Below, one piece after another: positions 13,858-20,168 of a DNA stretch of 22,383 bases. The stretch comes from an uncultured Christensenella sp. (GTDB taxonomy: Bacteria > Bacillota > Clostridia > Christensenellales > Borkfalkiaceae): positions 1 to 22,383 of the forward strand of contig CAJTPJ010000019.1 in NCBI GenBank assembly GCA_910578145.1. Reading direction: 5' to 3'. Position numbers and translations under genes: made by a program. Each line of letters opens with the position of its first letter. Positions within the stretch are counted from its first letter, which is position 1. The notes beneath the pieces were generated by a model, which had not been told where the DNA came from, ran no database searches, and worked only from the letters and a program-made list of their open reading frames with translations.

Positions 13858-14902
13858 GCAAATATGCTTTATTATGGTGGCGTACACCGCCGCAACTAAA
13901 CTTTTAATTTACCCCACTATGCTTAGCTGGTTTTGCGACGGGGCTATAATTTTCCCTGCGCTAATCAACTTTATAGTGTGCGGCGCCGTTATCTGGGCTT
14001 TAAGTTTTTTGTGCTCGAAAACGGATAAAACCTTTTTCGGTCTATTGCAAAACACTTTCGGCGAAATTGGCGCGCGCATAGTTTACGGGTTTTTTGCAGT
14101 ATTTTTCCTGTTTGCGGCGCTTTTGCCCATATTCGAGCAAAAACAGTACGTTCACAACATTTTTTACGACACGGTGCCGCCGTTAGGCGTATTTATGCCC
14201 TTCTTTATTTTTGCGGCTTACGCCGCTTCGAGAAAATTCGGCAATATAGGCAGGTGCGCTGATATCTGCCTACCCATTTTTGCGGGCACTATGTTTTTGC
14301 TGTTTATTATGGCGTTCAGCGACGTAAAGGCGGACGATTTCCTGCCTATGTTTTCCGTTCCCGCAACTACTATTTTCAGTACCGCCGCGCGCACGGCGTT
14401 TAACTTTGTAGAGCCGTGTTGGCTGCTTATGTTTATGGGGCATTTTAAATATAAAAAAGGTGACGCGGCAAAAATTACCCTTTCTTACGCGGCGGGCGCG
14501 GCGATAGTAATTTTATTCCTTGCGCTTTTCCACGGCATTTACGGACCAATCGCCCCGTCCAGAACGTTTGCGGTGGCGCGTATTTCACTGTTTTTCCCCG
14601 CCATTGAAACTATGGGCAGAATCGACTTAATTTTGCTGTACGTTCTTGAAGTGGTTATGCTGTTTGCCGTGGTAATTAATTTGCAGTTAGCCGTGCACGC
14701 CATAGCAAAATGCTCAGGATTTGAAAATTACGTTATAATTTCACTTGCGACCAACGCGGTTTTTGCCATAATTCTATTTATATTCGACAGCCGTTACAAC
14801 GCCATAGTAACCCTTTACAGCCAATGGTTGTGGATAGCGTTTATCGTGTTTACCGTGCTGGTGCCCGCGCTTGCCTGGACGCTTAGAAGGAGGACGCGAT
14901 GA
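13841..14902 (+). CDS. gerKB: Spore germination receptor B subunit (GerAB/GerKB permease family)
   Basis: The 353-residue protein has about ten membrane helices and belongs to the endospore-germination permease family (APC superfamily). In Bacillus the B subunit binds the germinant. It begins MRISVRQICFIMVAYTAATK, matching the usual first helix of the family. GTGAGG lies 10 nt before the ATG. The start overlaps gerKA and the stop overlaps gerKC (ATGA), so the three subunits are translationally coupled. The germinant is not predictable from the sequence. Confidence 0.9.
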   Translation: MRISVRQICFIMVAYTAATKLLIYPTMLSWFCDGAIIFPALINFIVCGAVIWALSFLCSKTDKTFFGLLQNTFGEIGARIVYGFFAVFFLFAALLPIFEQKQYVHNIFYDTVPPLGVFMPFFIFAAYAASRKFGNIGRCADICLPIFAGTMFLLFIMAFSDVKADDFLPMFSVPATTIFSTAARTAFNFVEPCWLLMFMGHFKYKKGDAAKITLSYAAGAAIVILFLALFHGIYGPIAPSRTFAVARISLFFPAIETMGRIDLILLYVLEVVMLFAVVINLQLAVHAIAKCSGFENYVIISLATNAVFAIILFIFDSRYNAIVTLYSQWLWIAFIVFTVLVPALAWTLRRRTR

Positions 14903-16194
14903 AAAGAAAGTTTAACCCCGGCACCGTGCTTGCCGTAATTTATTGGCTTATATTCATCGCGCTTGCCGGTTTGTTTTTTACTAACGATTTCGGGCTTGTG
15001 GATATCCATAAAACTTCCATTATAACGGCTATCGGAATTGATATGGAGGAGCGCGAAGTTCAGGTTACGGCAGAAGTTGCGGTGCCGCAGCCTTCGCAAA
15101 GCGGTGAGAATATTAAATATACGCAGGTTCAGGGAAGCGGGCTTACTATTGCCGACGCGCTTAACGAAATAAACGCGAAAACGGGCTTTTACCCTAAATT
15201 GCAGTTTTGCAAGTTGATTTTGGTGGGTGAAAGCTGTATGGACACCGAACTGTTTCAGGTTTTGGGGTGTTTTTACAGAAAAAACTATTCCGAACTTACC
15301 GCGCTGGTGGCAATGTGCGAGGGCAAGGCTTCGGATATGCTTGCAAATAAGTCGGGCGTTTCGCAAATGACTTCGGAAGCGATAAGAAAAGTGCTTTCCG
15401 ACGAAAGCGAAAAATCCGCCAACTCGTCGTCTGCAAGCCTTAAAAAAATAGCCACTTCGGAATATTCGTACAGCCATTCGTGTTATATGCCGTACGTTCA
15501 GGTCAGTAAGCCGGGCACGTCGCAAAACGGCGGTAACGGCGACAACGTGGGAGGAGAAAGCCCCGACGGTTCCGGCGGGGGCAACGGCGAAAACGGCGGT
15601 GGCGGCGGAAGTTCGGGCGGCGGCGCGGGTGAAAGCGGGCAAAGCGGAAGCTCGGGCGGAGATGCGGGCGGCGCGGGGCAGTCGGGCGAGGTGGAATTTA
15701 CCGCAAGAAAAACCGCGTATTTTTCGCGCGGGGATTTTAAAGGCATTCTCGACGAGCAACAGTCGTTCGCTCTCGACGTGTTAAAAAGCGAGTTGCGAGT
15801 GGCGGTGTTGCCTTGCAACGCCGACGATATCCATTATACGTTAGGTTTAAAAAGCGTTAAAAGTAAAATTAAATTAAGTGTGGAAAAGAGCGTGCCGCAG
15901 GTTAAAATAAGCGTTTCCGCAAAGGCTCAAATCCAGGGCGCGCGGGTTAAGGTAGAGCCGAAAAAGGTTATCCGCGACGACGTAATACCTTCCTACGTTT
16001 TGGATAGCGCTAAAAAGGTGCTTGTTTCAAGAGTTTCTTCGTTGCTTGCCGCCTGCCGCGAAAGCGACTGCGATTTGCTCGGACTTAAAGACCAGCTTTA
16101 TAAGTTTCATAGGAAAAATTACGACGAACTGAACGCCGAATTGCTTACGCGCGCGGAAGTAACTTACGACGTTAAAATAGAAAGCGTAACTTAA
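14899..16194 (+). CDS. gerKC: Spore germination receptor C subunit (GerAC/GerKC family), atypical
   Basis: The 431-residue protein is the third gene of the receptor operon. The N-terminal GerAC domain is recognisable from IHKTSIITAIGIDMEE (36-51) and KLQFCKLILVGE (100-111). A C-terminal domain (about 265-431) resembles the family's third domain. C subunits are normally lipoproteins, but here the N-terminal hydrophobic segment (about 9-28, ending LAGLFFTND) has no cysteine; the first Cys is C104. The protein is therefore probably held by an uncleaved membrane helix. Residues 206-263 are a Gly/Ser/Asn-rich low-complexity insert. AAGGAGG lies just before the ATG, which overlaps the gerKB stop. 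Confidence 0.85.
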   Translation: MKRKFNPGTVLAVIYWLIFIALAGLFFTNDFGLVDIHKTSIITAIGIDMEEREVQVTAEVAVPQPSQSGENIKYTQVQGSGLTIADALNEINAKTGFYPKLQFCKLILVGESCMDTELFQVLGCFYRKNYSELTALVAMCEGKASDMLANKSGVSQMTSEAIRKVLSDESEKSANSSSASLKKIATSEYSYSHSCYMPYVQVSKPGTSQNGGNGDNVGGESPDGSGGGNGENGGGGGSSGGGAGESGQSGSSGGDAGGAGQSGEVEFTARKTAYFSRGDFKGILDEQQSFALDVLKSELRVAVLPCNADDIHYTLGLKSVKSKIKLSVEKSVPQVKISVSAKAQIQGARVKVEPKKVIRDDVIPSYVLDSAKKVLVSRVSSLLAACRESDCDLLGLKDQLYKFHRKNYDELNAELLTRAEVTYDVKIESVT

Positions 16195-16202
16195 AAATAA
16201 TA

Positions 16203-16230
16203 AGCCGCCGCGGAAAAATCCGCGGCGGCT
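16203..16230. terminator. Convergent terminator between the ger operon and the 16241-16789 gene
   Basis: A perfect 12-bp stem, AGCCGCCGCGGA (16203-16214) with TCCGCGGCGGCT (16219-16230), has an AAAA loop. On the minus strand it is followed by TTATTATTTTT. On the plus strand only GTTT follows, so it is stronger for the minus-strand gene. Confidence 0.8.
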
Positions 16231-16240
16231 GTTTACGGTA

Positions 16241-16789
16241 TTAACCTGCGGTCATATGCGCAAGCGTTTCTATTATCAGCTTGGCAAGCAGTTGTATATC
16301 CCGTTCGGTTACGCCCTCTTCCATACGCTCTGTCAAAATTTGCGCGGCGCGCTTTGCGCCGTCGCCCGTCACGTCCTTTTCAATGGCTTCGGCAATAAGC
16401 GCCGCAACCTCAGCAACGCTCTTTTTAGGAACGTAGCCTTCTATAAGCGTGGCTATAACTCCCTCGGCGGCGGAAACGCTTTTTTCGTCGCGCACAAATT
16501 GTTCGTATAAAACGTATAATAGCGTAGCCAGCGCGCCTACGGAAACGCCGTGTTCGATAACCTGCGTGTATTCGGTAAGCAAAAACGCTAAATCCATTTT
16601 TACCAGCGCGGAGTACGCCGCGTAAAACAACGTGCCCAGCACGAAAGGCAAAAACGTAAGAAGTTTGCGCTTTAATCTCTTTAAAAAAGTCAGCTTGAAT
16701 ACCTGCACGGTTATCGCCGTAAGCGAAGCCAAAAGCATTACGTCAATACCGTAAAAGGTGAAAGTGTCTATAATTTCTATAATGGTCAA
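16241..16789 (-). CDS. Unidentified membrane protein with helical C-terminal domain
   Basis: I do not recognise a family. The 182-residue protein has three hydrophobic segments (about 13-32, 42-62 and 78-95), with a basic stretch LKRLKRKLL between the first two. A soluble, acidic, Ala/Glu-rich helical C-terminal half (about 100-182) follows. The overall shape is holin-like or like small phage/sporulation membrane proteins, but no motif confirms this. The TTG start at 16789 is supported by GGAGG 5 nt upstream. It is transcribed alone, converges with the ger operon and shares a terminator with it. The promoter is unclear. Confidence 0.7.
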   Translation of the reverse strand: MTIIEIIDTFTFYGIDVMLLASLTAITVQVFKLTFLKRLKRKLLTFLPFVLGTLFYAAYSALVKMDLAFLLTEYTQVIEHGVSVGALATLLYVLYEQFVRDEKSVSAAEGVIATLIEGYVPKKSVAEVAALIAEAIEKDVTGDGAKRAAQILTERMEEGVTERDIQLLAKLIIETLAHMTAG

Positions 16790-16918
16790 AATTGCCTCCG
16801 TTCAGTCGTGCCCGACGCTTCACGATTTTATAAAAATTTTTTTCACCCGACGGTTATATTTAAACTGCGCGCGCAGGCTTAAACGGGTTTGGTTAAAATA
16901 AAATTAAAATTTTCAAGT
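16790..16918. other. AT-rich divergent intergenic region
   Basis: This lies between the 16789 start (minus) and the trmB promoter (plus). It holds a perfect 12-bp palindrome CTGCGCGCGCAG at 16865-16876 and AT-rich stretches. No convincing minus-strand promoter is seen; TATAAA near 16835 has no matching -35. Confidence 0.35.
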
Positions 16919-16963
16919 AACCGTTTCACACGGTTTGCATTGCGCCGCGTTTTATGTTAAAAT
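16919..16963 (+). promoter_or_regulatory. trmB promoter with flanking inverted repeat
   Basis: TTGCAT (16935-16940), a 17-nt spacer and TAAAAT (16958-16963), with only 7 nt to the ATG at 16971. An inverted repeat AACCGT-N5-ACGGTT (16919-16935) lies directly against the -35 and may be an operator. Confidence 0.6.
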
Positions 16964-16970
16964 TCCGTGT

Positions 16971-17636
16971 ATGAGAATGCATAAAAAAAGTCACCTTGAA
17001 GAGCGGCTTTCCGCTTGCTCGGAGTTGGTGACTATAGCCGATTTAACCGATAAAAATATGAAGCGCGCCGCGTTGACCCCCGAATATCTGCCGTTTAACG
17101 CAATTTTCGGTAACGATAACCCCATTTATTTGGAAATAGGTTGCGGCAAGGGTAAGTTCGTTTGTGAAAGCGCAAAGCTGTTCCCGCACGTCAATTTCGT
17201 TGCGGTGGAAAAAATTTCAAACGTGCTTATAGAGGCGTTGGAGCGCGCCAAGGAAGAGGGCGTTAAAAACGTTTACTTTTTAAATTGCGCGGCGGAAGTG
17301 TTGCAAAAGTACTTTAAGCCGCGTTCGGTAGAAGTAATTTATCTCAACTTTTCAAATCCATTGCCCAAAGAGGGGTATAAGCGGCAAAGGCTTACCAATC
17401 CGCGTTTTTTGGAAATTTATTCGGGCGTTTTAAAAGAGGGCGGGCGAATTATCCAGAAAACGGACGACAAGGATTTTTTTGAATATTCGCTTGAAAGTTA
17501 CAAGGCGGCGGGCTTTAAAATTACGTCCGTTTGCAGGGACTACCGCGAGGTGGCGCAAGGCGACGTGGAAACCGAGCACGAAAGAAAGTTTAAAGATATG
17601 GGCAAAAAGATTTATCGTGCCGTTATCGAGGTTTAG
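16971..17636 (+). CDS. trmB: tRNA (guanine-N7-)-methyltransferase TrmB
   Basis: The enzyme makes m7G46 in the tRNA variable loop using SAM. The 221-residue protein begins MRMHKKSHLEERL as expected. It has the SAM-site LEIGCGKGKF (54-63), AVEK (78-81), a KTDD (163-166) and TEHE (201-204) near the C-terminus. The usual SDPWPK..H signature is replaced by SNPLPKEGYKRQRLT (128-142): Asp to Asn 129, Trp to Leu 131 and His to Tyr 136. The frame extends upstream to a TTG at 16935, but that lies in the promoter. No ribosome site precedes ATG 16971. Linked by 2 nt to the next gene. Confidence 0.9.
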   Translation: MRMHKKSHLEERLSACSELVTIADLTDKNMKRAALTPEYLPFNAIFGNDNPIYLEIGCGKGKFVCESAKLFPHVNFVAVEKISNVLIEALERAKEEGVKNVYFLNCAAEVLQKYFKPRSVEVIYLNFSNPLPKEGYKRQRLTNPRFLEIYSGVLKEGGRIIQKTDDKDFFEYSLESYKAAGFKITSVCRDYREVAQGDVETEHERKFKDMGKKIYRAVIEV

Positions 17637-17638
17637 TA

Positions 17639-18430
17639 TTGCTATATTTATATATTAGTTTGGGCATATTAGGGGGTATAGCGCTTGGTTGGCTGTTCGT
17701 TTGGATAAATAACAGCCTAATAAAAACCACGCGTTACGCCGTTGATTTGGGCGTTGGCAGGTGCGTTAAAATAGTGCATTTATCCGATTTGCACGGTAAA
17801 AGTTTCGGCAGAAAAAACGCTAAACTGATTAAAAAAATTATGCGCGAAGCCCCCGATTTTATTGCGGTTACGGGCGATATAATTCATAAGTACCGCGCAC
17901 GCGATAAAAGCGTGGCGTTGGAGCTTGTTTCGTCGCTTGCGGGGGTGGCGCCCGTGGTTTTCGTTTCCGGCAACCACGAAATGCGCAACAAGGGTTACCG
18001 CTTTTTCAGAAAGGATTTAATCGAAGCGGGCGCGCGCGTTTTGGACGATTGCACCGTGGATATATGCGGTTTAACGGTTACGGGGCTTAACTGCGCGTCG
18101 CTGAAAAACGACGTTCTTGCAAAAATAAAGCCCGAGGGCGACAGGGTTAAAAGCGCGGTCTTGCTTGCGCACAAGCCGCATTTTATTGAAAATTACGCGG
18201 CGCAGGGCTACGGGCTGGTGTTAAGCGGGCACGCGCACGGCGGGCAGTGGCGCATACCATTTACGGGAGTGGGCGTTTACGCCCCGGGGCAGGGGCTTTT
18301 TCCCAAACTTACAGGAGGGCTGCACGAAAAGGGATATACCAAAATGATTATATCCCGCGGGCTGGGCAATTCGCAATGTCCGTTAAGGTTGTTTAACCGC
18401 CCGGAAATGGTGGTAGTGGAAGTAAAATAA
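17639..18430 (+). CDS. Membrane-anchored calcineurin-like metallophosphoesterase (YkuE/YaeI type)
   Basis: The 263-residue protein has one N-terminal membrane segment (about 3-23). A two-metal phosphoesterase domain follows: LSDLHG (48-53), TGDIIH (78-83), GNHE (111-114), AHKPH (177-181) and GHAHGGQ (197-203). All canonical metal ligands are present. Relatives include YkuE and YaeI, some of which act on lipid or UDP-sugar pyrophosphates; the substrate here is not known. The TTG at 17639 is 2 nt after the trmB stop with GAGG 7 nt upstream. It is probably co-transcribed with trmB and is followed by a strong terminator. Confidence 0.88.
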   Translation: MLYLYISLGILGGIALGWLFVWINNSLIKTTRYAVDLGVGRCVKIVHLSDLHGKSFGRKNAKLIKKIMREAPDFIAVTGDIIHKYRARDKSVALELVSSLAGVAPVVFVSGNHEMRNKGYRFFRKDLIEAGARVLDDCTVDICGLTVTGLNCASLKNDVLAKIKPEGDRVKSAVLLAHKPHFIENYAAQGYGLVLSGHAHGGQWRIPFTGVGVYAPGQGLFPKLTGGLHEKGYTKMIISRGLGNSQCPLRLFNRPEMVVVEVK

Positions 18431-18446
18431 GCCGTTTCGGCGCAAT

Positions 18447-18486
18447 AAAACCCCTTTGGGCAAAACGGTACGCCCAAGGGGGTTTT
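18447..18486. terminator. Bidirectional terminator between convergent genes
   Basis: A 15-bp stem with one GU pair, 18447-18461 (AAAACCCCTTTGGGC) with 18472-18486 (GCCCAAGGGGGTTTT), has a 10-nt loop. It ends in T4 on both strands and lies between the metallophosphoesterase gene and the convergent carbamoyltransferase gene. Confidence 0.85.
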
Positions 18487-18512
18487 AAGTAAACAGGTTA
18501 AAATTATAAAAC

Positions 18513-19451
18513 TTATTTTATAAGCAACGCCAAAACGGCTTTTATAGCGTGCAGTTTGTTTTCGCCTTGGTCAAGCACTATGCTGTTTTTGCCGTCTATA
18601 ACTTCTGCGGTTACCTCAACGCCGCGGTTTGCGGGCAGGGGGTGCATAAACAGGAAGTTGTGCGCCGCCACCGTAACCAACGAGTTGTTTACCTGATAGG
18701 GGGCAAGCACTTTGCGCTCGCTTTCCGTAATGGGCGTGTGGTAATTGTAGCTGTCCGTATAAATTATATCCGCGCCGCGCGCCGCCTCTACGGGGTTTTC
18801 GGTAACGGTAACGTGACCGTACTGCCGCGCATTATCTATTACGGCTTTGCTAATCCCAAATTTTTCGGGGCTTGCCACCGAAACTTCCATACCGCATTTC
18901 ATCGCGCCTATAATAAGCGAAGCGGCGTTGTTGGTGCCCTTGCCTACGTAAGCAAGTTTAAGCCCTTCAAGTTTTCCGCGCTTTTCCCAAATAGTGTACA
19001 AGTCGCACAGCGCCTGCAAAGGCACGCTGTTGTCGTTGCCGGAATTTATAACGGAAATATCCGAAACCGCGCAATATTCGTCCAGCTCTTCGGGGACAAT
19101 GCCGCGGGTTACTATAGCGCCTACGCCGTAGCGGGAAATTACGTTTACAATATCCTTTACGTTTTCGCCCGCAAGCATATCTTTTTGGCTGTACGGCAGA
19201 TTTACGCACACGCCGCCAAGCTGGCGTATGCCAATTTCAAGCGCGGAACGCGTTCTAAGCGAAGTGTCGCCAAACAACAGCGCAACGGTTACGCCCTGTA
19301 ATATGCCCGTGTTTTCGTGGGCGATAAATTTAGATTTTACCGTTTTGGTGGCGTACAAAAGCTCGAAAATTTCTTCGGTAGTGTAGGCGGAAAGCGAAAT
19401 AAGGTGCTTGCCGTTTACGCCGTAGGACGGGGAATATCTGTTAATATCCAT
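18513..19451 (-). CDS. Ornithine/aspartate carbamoyltransferase family protein with altered substrate motifs
   Basis: From ATG 19451 (GGAG 7 nt upstream) it has 312 residues, the family's usual length. Much of it resembles ornithine carbamoyltransferase: SLRTR (64-68) of the carbamoyl-phosphate site, GKLEGLKLAYVGKGTNNAAS (159-178), and a C-terminus with DQGENKLHAIKA. Three active-site motifs differ. HPxQ is SVPLQ (142-146, no His), the ornithine loop SMG is replaced by SYNYH (234-238), and HCLP is HPLP (270-273), as in aspartate carbamoyltransferase. No arginine genes lie nearby. The substrate may differ from ornithine. A frame-extending start at 19643 reaches into queH and is rejected. Confidence 0.85.
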   Translation of the reverse strand: MDINRYSPSYGVNGKHLISLSAYTTEEIFELLYATKTVKSKFIAHENTGILQGVTVALLFGDTSLRTRSALEIGIRQLGGVCVNLPYSQKDMLAGENVKDIVNVISRYGVGAIVTRGIVPEELDEYCAVSDISVINSGNDNSVPLQALCDLYTIWEKRGKLEGLKLAYVGKGTNNAASLIIGAMKCGMEVSVASPEKFGISKAVIDNARQYGHVTVTENPVEAARGADIIYTDSYNYHTPITESERKVLAPYQVNNSLVTVAAHNFLFMHPLPANRGVEVTAEVIDGKNSIVLDQGENKLHAIKAVLALLIK

Positions 19452-19478
19452 AAAAAAACTCCATAAAGGTTTTAACTG

Positions 19479-19507
19479 ATTATAGCATAACGCTTGCGGG
19501 AATTCAA
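19479..19507 (-). promoter_or_regulatory. Promoter of the carbamoyltransferase-like gene with inverted repeat
   Basis: On the minus strand TTGAAT (19507-19502), a 17-nt spacer and TATAAT (19484-19479). An inverted repeat AACGCTTG-N8-CAAGCGTT (19489-19512) covers the -35 and part of the spacer and could be a repressor site. The -35 overlaps the end of queH. Confidence 0.7.
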
Positions 19508-20079
19508 GCGTTTTTTTCGCGCTTGGAAAATACGCAACCGCAGTAGTCCTGACGGTACAGTCCGTATTCCTTGGAAAGACGGGTGCTTTCAAGAAATCCG
19601 TTTCTCTTTTTAAAGTCCGAATACAGCCATTTATCGCCGCCAAGCCGCTTGCCCGTTTCGTTGATAACCGCCGCGTCTTTTAGCGGGCTTACGGTGAGGG
19701 TGGTGGTAAAATAGTCGTAATCCTTTGCAAGTTCCGCAGTTTTCGCAAGCCTTAGCTCAAAGCACTTTTTGCACCGTTCGCCGCCCTCTTTTTCCCGTTC
19801 AAGCCCCTTAACGGCGCTGTAAAAAACGCTTTCGTCGTGGTCGCAGTCAAGAAAGTCCGCCCAGCCCGTAGCGGTAATAAAGCGGATAAGCTCGGCTTTG
19901 CGCCTTTCGTATTCTTCGCCGCCGATGTTGGGATTATAAAACAGCACGGTTATTTTAAAAACGTCTTTCAGCCGTTCAAGGCACGCCGAAGAACAGGGCG
20001 CGCAACAGCAGTGCAATAAAAGTTTTTTGCCCTCCGCGCCGCGCAGTTGCTCCTGCATAAGTTTATCGTACGATATCAT
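19504..20079 (-). CDS. queH: Epoxyqueuosine reductase QueH
   Basis: QueH performs the last step of queuosine synthesis, reducing epoxyqueuosine in tRNA. It is the non-homologous replacement of QueG. The 191-residue protein has the family's cysteine pattern: HCCCAPC (23-29), C103-x2-C106 in ERCKKCFELRL, and DYCGC (C180, C182). TLTVSPLKD (128-135) and DFKKRNGFLES (155-165) are also present. These cysteines bind an iron-sulfur cluster and provide the redox centre. The N-terminus MISYDKL fits relatives, so ATG 20079 is kept although no ribosome site precedes it. It is divergent from the ABC ATPase gene. Confidence 0.94.
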   Translation of the reverse strand: MISYDKLMQEQLRGAEGKKLLLHCCCAPCSSACLERLKDVFKITVLFYNPNIGGEEYERRKAELIRFITATGWADFLDCDHDESVFYSAVKGLEREKEGGERCKKCFELRLAKTAELAKDYDYFTTTLTVSPLKDAAVINETGKRLGGDKWLYSDFKKRNGFLESTRLSKEYGLYRQDYCGCVFSKREKNA

Positions 20080-20122
20080 ATTATAAGTTTAACACTTTCG
20101 GCTATAAAAAACAACGCTATTA

Positions 20123-20162
20123 CAATCATTTGATTGACCTTTTTCACCTTTTATGGTAATAT
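20123..20162 (+). promoter_or_regulatory. Promoter of the ABC ATPase gene with palindrome
   Basis: TTGACC (20134-20139), a 17-nt spacer and TAATAT (20157-20162), only 6 nt before the ATG at 20169. The 14-bp palindrome CAATCA-TT-TGATTG (20123-20136) overlaps the -35 and lies between this gene and divergent queH, a possible operator. Confidence 0.68.
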
Positions 20163-20168
20163 CTTCTT

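Noticed and set aside
15498..15818. Proline-rich open frame opposite gerKC
   Set aside because: It is the complement of the Gly-rich codons of the real gene; no ribosome site.
18549..19301. 250-codon open frame on the plus strand opposite the carbamoyltransferase gene
   Set aside because: It is a shadow frame without a recognisable protein; the minus-strand gene has clear family motifs.
19452..19643. 64-residue extension of the carbamoyltransferase-like protein
   Set aside because: It reads antisense-like sequence within queH and the intergenic promoter; ATG 19451 has a well-placed GGAG.
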